6,446 nucleotides of DNA from Planctomycetota bacterium (GCA_021785155.1 JAJYGE010000049.1:1-6446), one strand, 5' to 3'. Positions 1-5,961 are shown, numbered from the stretch's first letter. Numbers and translations: made by a program. Notes: generated from the sequence alone by a model not told the origin.

Positions 1-578
1 CCGATCTCGAAGCGAGGAGGATTGCCGTGTTTGACGATAGGATCGAAATACGAAGCTGCGGAAGACTTCCGACGGGGGTCACAGTGGAACAGCTTTCCGG
101 GCGGCACGATTCAAAGCCTACTAATCCGCTTGTCGCTGGGGCTTTCCACCGTACTGGAGCGGTCGAGGTTTGGGGCCGCGGAACAAACCGGGTGATTACC
201 ATGTGTAAACAGAACGCAGTGGCAGCGCCGGTATTCGAGGATCGCCATGGATTTTTAATCGTTACGTTCAAGGCGCAAATGGTAACTCCGGACCGAAGGG
301 TGGAGCCCCAGCCAGAGTCGCGGCCAGAGTCGCAGCCAGAGTCGCTGTCTCAACGGGTGATATTGTTACTCGAATTACAACCCCTAAGCAAGGCCGAAAT
401 TGCCGCAAGCCTTGGTCAGAAGATAGTATCGGGCCAACTCAACAAAGTAATTCGCACACTTCTTGGTCAGGGGACGATTGAGCACACGCTGCCCGACAAA
501 CCCAACAGCCGGCTGCAAAAATATCGGCTTGCGGAACATGGCCGCAAAATCGCCAGGCAGCCCAGCACTGCTTCATAA
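1..578 (+). CDS. Schlafen/AlbA_2-type ATP-binding protein, RecG-like C-terminal part (5' end outside window)
   Basis: The reading frame is open from the window edge (first full codon at 3), and the residues before the GTG at 27 (..RRIAVFDDRIEI) continue the family sequence, so that GTG is internal and the gene begins upstream. Counting from it, residues 1-85 match the C-terminal part of the 'putative DNA-binding / ATP-dependent DNA helicase RecG-like' family: FDDRIEI, CGRLPTG, NPLVAGAFHRTGAVEVWGRGT. A linker with three PES units follows at about 92-108. Residues 110-175 form a winged-helix domain (LSKAEIAASLG.., then PNSRLQKYRL) like that found at the end of many such proteins and Fic-type proteins. 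The Schlafen AlbA_2 domain would lie upstream, unseen. These proteins are often regulators or sit in defence and mobile islands; the true substrate is unknown. It ends 449 bases before the first candidate ORF of the CBASS block, so co-transcription is unlikely but not excluded. Confidence 0.85.
   Translation, partial: DLEARRIAVFDDRIEIRSCGRLPTGVTVEQLSGRHDSKPTNPLVAGAFHRTGAVEVWGRGTNRVITMCKQNAVAAPVFEDRHGFLIVTFKAQMVTPDRRVEPQPESRPESQPESLSQRVILLLELQPLSKAEIAASLGQKIVSGQLNKVIRTLLGQGTIEHTLPDKPNSRLQKYRLAEHGRKIARQPSTAS
309..344 (+). repeat. Three tandem 12-bp units coding (Q/R)PES
   Basis: Three consecutive units, cagccagagtcg, cggccagagtcg and cagccagagtcg, differ at one base. Each encodes Q/R-P-E-S. 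They form a flexible, charged linker between the RecG-like region and the C-terminal winged helix. Because the unit is a multiple of three, copy number could change by slippage without breaking the frame. Confidence 0.85.
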
Positions 579-954
579 CACCCGCCTCCGAAACGCGACG
601 CTCCGGCCAAGCAAATTTTTGCGTAAATCCCACCACCCAACACGCCCGCACATTCCCCACCCCAAAAAAACCGTTTCGCCTCGGGGCCTGTCGATTTAAC
701 CCTGTTTTGTGCAACTCCACCCCCATTTTTAGAGAGCCAAGGCCAGTTGCGGTCAAGATTTTTGACTAAATCAGCAGGCCCCTCGCCGGGACAGTTCGGG
801 CACTATCACGTGCGCCGTCCAATTTTTAACCCAACACATGCCAAGCAGGCAGATTATCCCAGAGCCCCAGAGAATGCTCTCCATTTTTCTGCCATTTTGG
901 CACATACCCACCACATCTTGCTGTATTTTCAATTCAAATATCCATATGTAGTTA
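579..954. other. Long non-coding stretch, no gene recognised
   Basis: I see no convincing gene here on either strand. The open frames lack a good ribosome binding site and show no family resemblance. The part around 630-672 is very C-rich and almost G-free on the + strand. A weak four-pair hairpin followed by T5 (gaga atgc tctc at about 872-883) and a five-pair inverted repeat (gtcaa/ttgac, 752-766) are too small to call. No clear terminator follows the gene ending at 578. Confidence 0.5.
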
Positions 955-983
955 TTGGCACGCCGTTTGCGATGTCCTGTATT
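955..983 (+). promoter_or_regulatory. Candidate sigma-70-type promoter for the CBASS block
   Basis: A TTGGCA (955-960) lies exactly 17 bases before TGTATT (978-983); these match the -35 and -10 consensus at 5/6 and 4/6 positions. Transcription would begin near 990, about 38 bases before the candidate ORF at 1028 and 265 bases before the phospholipase start. This is the best-spaced pair I found in the stretch upstream of the CBASS operon. Consensus-like pairs arise by chance, so this is a moderate inference. Confidence 0.4.
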
Positions 984-1002
984 TTGGGGTACAGGAAAAT
1001 AC
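975..1002. promoter_or_regulatory. Two interlocking inverted repeats over the promoter -10 (possible operator)
   Basis: TCCTGTA (975-981) is a perfect inverted match to TACAGGA (990-996), with eight bases between. Shifted inside it, GTATTTT (979-985) is a perfect inverted match to AAAATAC (996-1002). The two cannot form as hairpins together. They cover the predicted -10 and start point, the usual place for a repressor operator. The outer CTGT/ACAG halves resemble a LexA box but are 10 rather than 8 bases apart. The regulator is unknown. Confidence 0.35.
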
Positions 1003-1027
1003 CGGCCCGCCTCGAGAAAGTGAATTT

Positions 1028-1258
1028 ATGCCGCCAACAGTTTCGCATCTCTGGTACGCAACTATCAACTCCGTGACCGAGGCCACTGGTGACCACCGAG
1101 TCAGCCAATTAATGAGCGATCTAAGCCAGCAATTTATTAATATTTCTACGAACCAGGAAGGCACGACATTTTCATATCACGTCCTCGAAGAAACAACGAG
1201 CCAACGGGTTAACGCCGAGCGGAGGCAGCCATTGCACTGCTGGAGTACCAAGCAATGA
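1028..1258 (+). CDS. Possible small protein upstream of the CBASS phospholipase, 76 aa
   Basis: I do not recognise this protein. It starts with ATG behind a weak AG-rich site (gagaaag, 1014-1020, seven bases from the ATG). It has no signal peptide, membrane segment or known motif; the middle (about 25-55) is polar and rich in Ser, Gln, Asn and Thr, with one short amphipathic-looking part (RVSQLMSDLSQQFI). In its favour, its TGA at 1256-1258 overlaps the phospholipase ATG at 1255 as ATGA, a typical sign of translational coupling, and it sits just after the best promoter. Against it, the tail reads like untranslated sequence (RRQPLHCWSTKQ) and no family is apparent. It could be a small CBASS accessory protein, a leader peptide, or chance. 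Confidence 0.3.
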   Translation: MPPTVSHLWYATINSVTEATGDHRVSQLMSDLSQQFINISTNQEGTTFSYHVLEETTSQRVNAERRQPLHCWSTKQ

Positions 1259-2274
1259 ACGCTAATGATAAATGGGATGGCCCCCTTCAAATCCTATCGC
1301 TTGACGGTGGAGGCGTGAAGGGGCTTTTTGCCGCAGCAATCCTGGCCAACCTTGAACGCGATCTCAGCGTGCGCATCGTCGACCACTTCGACCTGATCGC
1401 AGGAACTTCGACGGGCGGAATTATTGCCATCGCCCTGGGGCTTGGGCTTTCGCCACGAGAAATTGTTGATTTCTACACTCTGGACGCCCCGAAAATATTT
1501 CGGACAAAAAAAGTCATTTCAGCTTGCAAGCATTCGGTCTACCGCAAACACGGCCCGGCGTGTCTGGCCGCCGCCCTCCAACGGCGGTTCGGTGAGCGAA
1601 GATTCGGTGAAAGCCGTAAGCGGCTGGTGGTCCCCGCGTACGATCTGGGCCGGGGTGCCGTACATGTATTCAAAACTCCACATCACGAGCGTTTTCGGCG
1701 CGACCACCGCGTACCCGCGTGGCAGGTCGCGATGGCAACTGGCGCGGCTCCGACTTACTTCCCAGTTTTCTGTGAGGTTGATGGAATTAGATTGGTCGAC
1801 GGTGGAGTTTGGGCGAACAATCCAGCAATGGTAGCAGTCGTTGAAGCATGCGGCGTCTTGGGAGCTGCACTGGGCGAGGTCAACATTTTCAGCGTGGGGA
1901 CGACTGCCGAGACCATTGCCCGACGTTCCTGCTTGAATTGGGGCGGTATCGCGCAATGGGCGAAGCCAGCAACGGACGTCATGTTGCAAGCGCAAGACGC
2001 TGCTGCGAACGGTATGGCGGAGCTAATGCTGGGAAAGGCGCACTTTCTCCGTGTAAACCCTGTTGTTCCGGCAGGGATGTTCAAGCTGGATAAATGCAAC
2101 ACAGAATCGCACCTATCGTACGCCTCCACTTGCAGTCGCGAATTGTCCCCGGAGTTCAGGTGCCGGTTTCAAGGCCATAAAGCCAGGGAGTATTCACCGC
2201 TCCACACCACTCCCCAATCCGAGGGAGCGACGCCCAAACCTGCGAATATATTAGGAGCCAGTAATGCCCGATAA
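1255..2274 (+). CDS. capV: CapV-like patatin phospholipase, CBASS effector
   Basis: This is the killing effector: a patatin-family lipase that, when a cyclic nucleotide binds, hydrolyses membrane phospholipids and aborts phage infection. At 339 aa it has the usual length. The oxyanion-hole motif DGGGVKG is at residues 17-23, the nucleophile elbow GTSTG at 50-54 (Ser52), and the catalytic-dyad Asp182 lies in DGGVWANNP. Ser and Asp are both present, so the enzyme looks intact. The C-terminal part (LRVNPVVPAGMFKLD) matches the family. The ATG has a GGAG site nine bases upstream (1242-1245) and immediately precedes the DGGG core, so the start is good. Its 3' end overlaps the CD-NTase gene by 11 bases, and the ribosome binding site of that gene lies inside this one. 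The effector role rests on the neighbouring CD-NTase; patatin domains alone have many other roles. Confidence 0.92.
   Translation: MNANDKWDGPLQILSLDGGGVKGLFAAAILANLERDLSVRIVDHFDLIAGTSTGGIIAIALGLGLSPREIVDFYTLDAPKIFRTKKVISACKHSVYRKHGPACLAAALQRRFGERRFGESRKRLVVPAYDLGRGAVHVFKTPHHERFRRDHRVPAWQVAMATGAAPTYFPVFCEVDGIRLVDGGVWANNPAMVAVVEACGVLGAALGEVNIFSVGTTAETIARRSCLNWGGIAQWAKPATDVMLQAQDAAANGMAELMLGKAHFLRVNPVVPAGMFKLDKCNTESHLSYASTCSRELSPEFRCRFQGHKAREYSPLHTTPQSEGATPKPANILGASNAR
2251..2258 (+). promoter_or_regulatory. Ribosome binding site of the CD-NTase, inside capV
   Basis: TTAGGAGC, with AGGAG at 2253-2257, lies six bases before the ATG at 2264 and within the last codons of the phospholipase gene. 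It fixes the CD-NTase start and implies that the two proteins are translated from one message. Confidence 0.75.
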
Positions 2275-3460
2275 CCGCGCAGCCCAGACCAGTGAGATAC
2301 TCGGGCACATGACCGATGATCTTGACGTCCCGCAGCCGCTTCATGATGCGGCGGAGCGCGAGTACAACCACCTGGGAGAATGGCTGAATTGGGACAATCT
2401 CGGACGACGACTTGGCAAATCGGATGTTTATCCGCAAGGATCGCTTCGGCTTGGAACGGTCGTGAAACCCGTAACGCCAAACGGGGAGTTCGATTTCGAC
2501 ATTGTCTACGTTCGAAACCTGCAGAAGCAGAGTGTCACACAAGAAGAACTCAAGACCAGCGCCAAGGAGCAGTTGGGACGCTACGTTAAGTGTCGCAATG
2601 AGCGGGACGGATCGAATATCGAGCTCGTGGAGAAGGGCCGATGCATAACACTAAACTACCCGAATCAGTTCCACATGGACGTGCTTCCGGCGATCCCCGA
2701 TCCGGACGGACATTCCAACAGCAAAATCTGCTGCGGGGAAAGCCTGCTCATCTCCGACAGAGAAATAAGGTTGTGGCTACCGACAAATCCAAAGGCCTAC
2801 GCGAATTGGTTCACGGAGCGCACCAAGATAGGTGCCACGAAAATGGCGGCCTTCGCCGCTCGCGAGGGTGTCGAGGTAGAACCCATTCGTCCCCCACACG
2901 TTCCCACTCCCCTGCAGCGGTCCGTGCAGCTATTAAAGCGGCACCGCGACGCGTGGTACGCGACGCAACGCAAGGGCGGCCTTGCAGAGGAAAATAGGCC
3001 CATCTCGATCATTATTACCACCCTCGCCGCACTCGTGTACGAACCAGCGGGTACCCTCTTGGAGACAGTCCAGCGCATCCTGGGAAACATGCAAAGTGGC
3101 ATCGAAGAACGCGAGGGCGTGCTGTGGGTAGCAAACCCAGTAGTACCTGCGGAGAATTTTGCTGAAAAATGGCAGGATAATCCCGAGCGCGCAAAGGCGT
3201 TTCGAGATTGGCTGAATACGGCAAGCGAAGATATCGAGAAGACAGCAGGCGCAGACCTGAAAGGGTTCCCCGCCGTGGCTGGCTTGATGTTTGGAGGAGC
3301 CAGTGTCAGCAAAGCGCTAAATGAATATGCCACCTCTATGGCCAAGCAGCGCACGAATGGCCGGCTCGCGATTAGCTCAGAACTCGCCGGATTGACGTCC
3401 GGCGGCGGGATTATTATTCCAGAACACAGGTTTTACGGCGATGTGGAAACCACCCACTGA
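2264..3460 (+). CDS. CD-NTase (cGAS/DncV-like cyclic oligonucleotide synthase) of CBASS
   Basis: This nucleotidyltransferase joins NTPs into a cyclic di- or trinucleotide in response to phage, and the product activates the adjacent phospholipase. At 398 aa, it has the pol-beta-like active site: YPQGSLRLGT (Gly59-Ser60), then FDFDIVYV with metal ligands Asp77 and Asp79, and the third acidic residue Asp139 in FHMDVLPAIPD. The helical OAS-like half follows (LQRSVQLLKRHRD; PISIIITTLAALVY). All catalytic residues are present. Which bases it uses and its clade cannot be read from the sequence with confidence. The C-terminus reads HRFYG then six more residues (Gly392, then DVETTH). The conserved-looking part stops at the Gly, which matters because CD-NTases of type II CBASS are conjugated through a C-terminal Gly. 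Its last 20 bases overlap the E2-like gene. Confidence 0.93.
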   Translation: MPDNRAAQTSEILGHMTDDLDVPQPLHDAAEREYNHLGEWLNWDNLGRRLGKSDVYPQGSLRLGTVVKPVTPNGEFDFDIVYVRNLQKQSVTQEELKTSAKEQLGRYVKCRNERDGSNIELVEKGRCITLNYPNQFHMDVLPAIPDPDGHSNSKICCGESLLISDREIRLWLPTNPKAYANWFTERTKIGATKMAAFAAREGVEVEPIRPPHVPTPLQRSVQLLKRHRDAWYATQRKGGLAEENRPISIIITTLAALVYEPAGTLLETVQRILGNMQSGIEEREGVLWVANPVVPAENFAEKWQDNPERAKAFRDWLNTASEDIEKTAGADLKGFPAVAGLMFGGASVSKALNEYATSMAKQRTNGRLAISSELAGLTSGGGIIIPEHRFYGDVETTH

Positions 3461-3902
3461 AAGACGTTCACTGCAGGCGCAGCAGGGGAATCTGAATAAG
3501 ATGTTCCCGGAGTCCAAGTGCAGAGTAAGGCGCGAAATACTCTGCTGGCGCGGAATCATCAGGCCCACGGCGCTCAGCGACGACTACACGCTACAAGTCA
3601 AATACATGATAGGCCATTGTCCTGAGCCTCGAGTCATCTCACCAGCATTGCAACAGCGCGGAGCCAGGGAATGCCCGCACAGGTACTCAGATGGCAGCCT
3701 GTGTCTGTTCCACCCCGAGCGGTACGAATTCACGGCGAGCAAATTTCTGTCAGAGACGATAATCCCTTGGGCAAGTGAGTGGCTATTTTTTTACGAGATA
3801 TGGCTTGCAACGGGCGAGTGGCTCGGCGGCGGCGAACACCCGCCGCAAAAGCGGCGTTCGCCTAATCGGCAGGGAGAAGCCCGCGGCGTCCGCCCAAGCT
3901 GA
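3441..3902 (+). CDS. E2-like (ubiquitin-conjugating-fold) protein of type II-short CBASS
   Basis: This 153-aa protein resembles the stand-alone E2-like proteins found next to CD-NTases in short type II CBASS systems. There the E2 works without an E1 and is reported to modify or activate the CD-NTase. The likely active centre is PHRYSDGSLCLFHP: Cys88 would carry the thioester and His80 lies eight residues before it. A Trp-rich family C-terminus follows (TIIPWASEWLFFYEIWLATGEWLGGGEHP, residues 106-134). The start at 3441 has no clear ribosome binding site but keeps the pre-core segment RRSLQAQQ..FP; the alternative ATG at 3501 (agggg 12 bases upstream) would remove it. It overlaps the CD-NTase by 20 bases, so translation is probably coupled. 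Residues past about 134 (QKRRSPNRQGEARG..) are basic and come from a hairpin, so the original stop may have been lost. No E1 or JAB gene follows. Confidence 0.8.
   Translation: MWKPPTERRSLQAQQGNLNKMFPESKCRVRREILCWRGIIRPTALSDDYTLQVKYMIGHCPEPRVISPALQQRGARECPHRYSDGSLCLFHPERYEFTASKFLSETIIPWASEWLFFYEIWLATGEWLGGGEHPPQKRRSPNRQGEARGVRPS
3831..3862. repeat. Strong stem-loop across the end of the E2-like gene
   Basis: GGCGAA (3831-3836) pairs with TTCGCC (3857-3862), and CGCCGC (3841-3846) pairs with GCGGCG (3851-3856) around an AAAA loop; CACC on the left side bulges out. That is 12 base pairs, mostly G-C. It encodes the end of the conserved E2 motif (GGGEHP) and the first residues of the odd tail. 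No T-run follows, so it is not a standard terminator; it could act in 3'-end mRNA stability or be a repeat element. Confidence 0.6.
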
Positions 3903-3929
3903 GCGGGACATCACCGCAGGAACGCTCAG
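3899..3929. repeat. Seven-bp inverted repeat spanning the E2 stop codon
   Basis: CTGAGCG (3899-3905) is a perfect inverted match to CGCTCAG (3923-3929) with 17 bases between, and the TGA stop (3900-3902) lies in the left arm. There is no T-tract after it. It may be chance or part of 3'-end processing of the CBASS transcript. Confidence 0.35.
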
Positions 3930-4011
3930 GCCGCCGCAATCGGCAGCAGCCCCGCAGCGAAGGCCTCTTGCTCCCAGCCAAACAGACTTGCGTTCCCAGC
4001 AGGCCCTCCGA

Positions 4012-4030
4012 TGGGGCGGGGTGCGCCCCA
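4012..4030. repeat. GC-rich stem-loop between CBASS and methyltransferase genes
   Basis: TGGGGCG (4012-4018) pairs perfectly with CGCCCCA (4024-4030) over a five-base loop. It lies in the 247-base spacer between the E2-like gene and the methyltransferase gene and could help end the CBASS transcript, although no T-run follows it. Apart from this hairpin, the half REP at 4079 and the promoter at 4113, I see no gene in the spacer. Confidence 0.45.
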
Positions 4031-4078
4031 AACCGCGTGGGACTTCCGTCCGTTCCACCACCAAGCCTTGCGGCCAAA

Positions 4079-4100
4079 GCAGGCAGGATGCCTGCGGTAC
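4079..4100 (-). repeat. Half REP-like hairpin, copy A
   Basis: This is a 22-bp unit ending in CTGCGGTAC, with a perfect hairpin GCAGGCA-GGA-TGCCTGC at 4079-4095. It matches the right half of the full elements at 5813 and 6009 and, reversed, the left half of the 5813 copy with one mismatch. No matching partner half lies to its left, so it is a solo half element. It sits 12 bases before the methyltransferase -35 box. Confidence 0.8.
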
Positions 4101-4112
4101 AGAAGACGACAC

Positions 4113-4141
4113 CTGACCGCCGAAAGCTGATCGCTTATACT
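4113..4141 (+). promoter_or_regulatory. Promoter for the methyltransferase, probably leaderless
   Basis: CTGACC (4113-4118) and TATACT (4136-4141) are spaced by exactly 17 bases and match the -35 and -10 consensus at 4/6 and 5/6. Transcription would start at about 4148, one or two bases before the ATG at 4150. No ribosome binding site is seen before this ATG, which fits a leaderless message. Confidence 0.5.
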
Positions 4142-4149
4142 GCACACCC

Positions 4150-5961
4150 ATGGCTAACAGTAAACCCAAACTTGAACTTACTTGGATCGGAAAGGACATC
4201 CGGCCAAAGCTGGAGCCGCGGATTCTTATCGAAGACCCGGCGAAAAGCTACCACGCGGGGTTCCGGACGGCTGGGCCACGCAGAGGTGCGGAGAACGCGG
4301 AGAACACTGGAAAACAATCCCCAACCTCTGCGGCCACCGCGCCTCCGCGTGAGGACTTCTTCGACAACCGCCTGATCTTTGGCGACAACCTGCTGGCGCT
4401 CAAGGCGCTCGAGCAGGAATTTACGGGCAAGATTAAATGTATCTACATTGATCCGCCGTACAATACCGGCTCGGCGTTTACGCATTATGATGACGGCATT
4501 GAACATTCGCTTTGGCTTTCGCTGATGCGCGATCGGCTGGAGTTGTTACGCCGGTTGCTACGGCAAGATGGAAGCCTCTGGGTCACGCTCGACGACAACG
4601 AATCTCATTATTTTCGGGTGATGTGCGATGAGATTTTCGGGCGTCCTAACTTCGTCGCAGATGTTGCGTGGCAGAAAAAATATTCTCCAGGCAACAACGA
4701 GAAGGGCCTTTCATCGGACCACGATCACATCTTGATCTGGACCAAAGAAACCGAATTCTGGGCTTGGAATCTCCTGCCCCGTGGTGAGAAGCAGGACGCG
4801 GCATACAAGAACCCCGACAACGACGCACGCGGGCTGTGGAAACCAAGCGATCTTACCAGAGCCGAGCACCGTGACCGGGACTTCTATCCGATCACAACGC
4901 CGTCTGGAAAACAAGTATCCCCGGCAGCGGGAAGGAGTTGGAGCCGCCCACCAGATGAGATCGAGAGGCTCCGTGCGGATAACCGGCTCTGGTTCGGCCC
5001 CAATGGCGATGCCAAGCCCAGCCTAAAGCGGTTCCTCACAGAGGTTCGGGACGGGATCGTCGCCCGTACAATATGGCTTCGTGATGAGGTCGGCGACAAC
5101 GAGCAGGCAAAAAAAGAGGCCAAACACTTTAACGATGTGGACATTTTTGCAACCCCCAAGCCCGAACGTCTCATCCACCGCATCCTGGCCCTCGCCACCA
5201 ATCCCGGCGACTGGGTTCTCGATTCCTTCGCCGGCTCCGGCACCACTGGTGCTGTCGCCCATAAAATGGGCCGCAAGTGGATCATGGTGGAGCTTGGTGA
5301 GCATTGCCACACCCACATTATTCCACGGCTGAAGAAAGTTATTGACGGCACCGACCCCGGCGGCATTACCGAATCGGTCGGCTGGCAGGGCGGTGGTGGC
5401 TTCCGCTATTACCGCGTGGGGCCGTCGTTGTTGGAAAAAGACCAGTTTGGCAATCTGGTTATCAGCAAGGAATTTAATTCCGCCATGCTCGCGGAGGCGA
5501 TGTGCAAGCTGGAAGGTTTTATTTACGCCCCCAGCACCAGCGATTATTGGCAGCAGGGCCATTCCACGGAAAATGATTTTATCTACGTGACCACGCAAAC
5601 GCTTTCTTATGAGCAATTGGCCAAATTATCCGAGGATGTCGGACCGACCCGGACGCTGCTGGTCTGCTGTGGCGCGTTTCGCGGTATCAAGGCCGGTGAT
5701 TTTCCGAATTTGACCGTTAAAAAAATCCCGAAAGCCGTATTGGCCAAATGCGAATGGGGCCATGATGATTACAGCCTGGAGATTCAGAATCTGCCGGTGA
5801 AAGCACCGGAAAGTAACGCAGGCATCCTGCCTGCATCAGAAGCAGGCGGGACGCCTGCGGTACACGGCACGCCGCACCCCAGAACCAAAGCCCAGCGCCG
5901 CAAACAGGCGGCGGAAAATGGCTCGTCCCTGTTTGACATGGCGGAGGGAAACAATGAGTAA
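4150..5961 (+). CDS. Site-specific adenine DNA methyltransferase, beta class (type III Mod-like)
   Basis: This enzyme would transfer a methyl group from S-adenosylmethionine to adenine in a specific DNA site, as in type III restriction-modification. At 603 aa, motif IV DPPYN is at residues 101-105, before the SAM-binding block: motif X PKPERL (336-341), motif I DSFAGSGTTG (358-367), then VELGEH. Motif IV before motif I defines the beta class. The stretch at about 175-310 between them probably holds the target-recognition domain. The end, SLFDMAEGN, is typical of the family. The N-terminus MANSKPKLELTWIGKDIRPKLEPRILIEDPAKSYHA also matches, so 4150 is the right start. Two repeats are inserted in-frame: residues 43-67 and about 555-571, both outside the motifs, so activity may survive. 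No restriction subunit is in view; its start may have been taken by the downstream transposase. It could also be a solitary or BREX/DISARM-like methylase. Confidence 0.9.
   Translation: MANSKPKLELTWIGKDIRPKLEPRILIEDPAKSYHAGFRTAGPRRGAENAENTGKQSPTSAATAPPREDFFDNRLIFGDNLLALKALEQEFTGKIKCIYIDPPYNTGSAFTHYDDGIEHSLWLSLMRDRLELLRRLLRQDGSLWVTLDDNESHYFRVMCDEIFGRPNFVADVAWQKKYSPGNNEKGLSSDHDHILIWTKETEFWAWNLLPRGEKQDAAYKNPDNDARGLWKPSDLTRAEHRDRDFYPITTPSGKQVSPAAGRSWSRPPDEIERLRADNRLWFGPNGDAKPSLKRFLTEVRDGIVARTIWLRDEVGDNEQAKKEAKHFNDVDIFATPKPERLIHRILALATNPGDWVLDSFAGSGTTGAVAHKMGRKWIMVELGEHCHTHIIPRLKKVIDGTDPGGITESVGWQGGGGFRYYRVGPSLLEKDQFGNLVISKEFNSAMLAEAMCKLEGFIYAPSTSDYWQQGHSTENDFIYVTTQTLSYEQLAKLSEDVGPTRTLLVCCGAFRGIKAGDFPNLTVKKIPKAVLAKCEWGHDDYSLEIQNLPVKAPESNAGILPASEAGGTPAVHGTPHPRTKAQRRKQAAENGSSLFDMAEGNNE
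4277..4351. repeat. 75-bp imperfect palindromic repeat inside the methyltransferase gene
   Basis: The left arm, beginning CACGCAGAGGTGCGG (4277-4302), and the right arm, ending GCCTCCGCGTG (4326-4351), match as inverted repeats at 20 of 26 positions; most differences are transitions. The 23-base middle is unpaired. The type (cgcagagg ... cctccgcg) recalls interspersed repeats I associate with Verrucomicrobiota and Planctomycetota. It is 25 codons long and keeps the frame, coding a Gly/Ala/Asn/Pro-rich stretch between the family N-terminus and the DNRLIFGDNLLALK segment. Confidence 0.7.
5813..5863. repeat. Full paired REP-like element, copy B, inside the methyltransferase gene
   Basis: Two inverted 22-bp halves (5813-5834 and 5842-5863) flank a 7-base spacer, atcagaa. 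Each half contains its own hairpin: GCAGGCA-TCC-TGCCTGC on the left and GCAGGCG-GGA-CGCCTGC on the right. The outer ends are GTAACGC and GCGGTAC. The length is 51 bases, 17 codons, and the reading frame gives NAGILPASEAGGTPAV near the C-terminus of the methyltransferase. Confidence 0.88.
5943..5948 (+). promoter_or_regulatory. Strong ribosome binding site at the methyltransferase 3' end
   Basis: GGAGGG lies five bases before the ATG at 5954, inside the last codons of the methyltransferase gene. It fixes the start of the downstream frame, which overlaps the methyltransferase by eight bases. The good fit to the operon suggests that the site is original to the operon and not part of the transposase module. 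Confidence 0.65.

Noticed and set aside
869..891. Rho-independent terminator before the CBASS block (gaga/tctc stem with T5)
   Set aside because: Only four base pairs with mixed composition, and placed about 290 bases after the nearest gene end.
977..994. LexA-like box CTGT/ACAG before the CBASS block
   Set aside because: The halves are 10 bases apart rather than the 8 of the E. coli-type box, and LexA sites differ between phyla. Kept only as an inverted repeat.
747..1076. 109-codon + strand frame starting at TTG
   Set aside because: No ribosome binding site, low-complexity translation, and it runs across the promoter-like region and into the next frame without any family resemblance.
3831..3862. 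Integron attC site at the CBASS 3' end
   Set aside because: The stem-loop lacks recognisable R and L core sites, and there is no cassette structure around it.
3783..4199. Long - strand frames (138, 73 and 71 aa) in the CBASS-methyltransferase spacer
   Set aside because: They run through the E2 end, the REP half and the methyltransferase start. GC-rich hairpin sequence leaves several frames open by chance, and none shows a family motif.
5023..5616. 197-codon - strand frame
   Set aside because: Antisense shadow of the methyltransferase core, which has clear motifs on the + strand.
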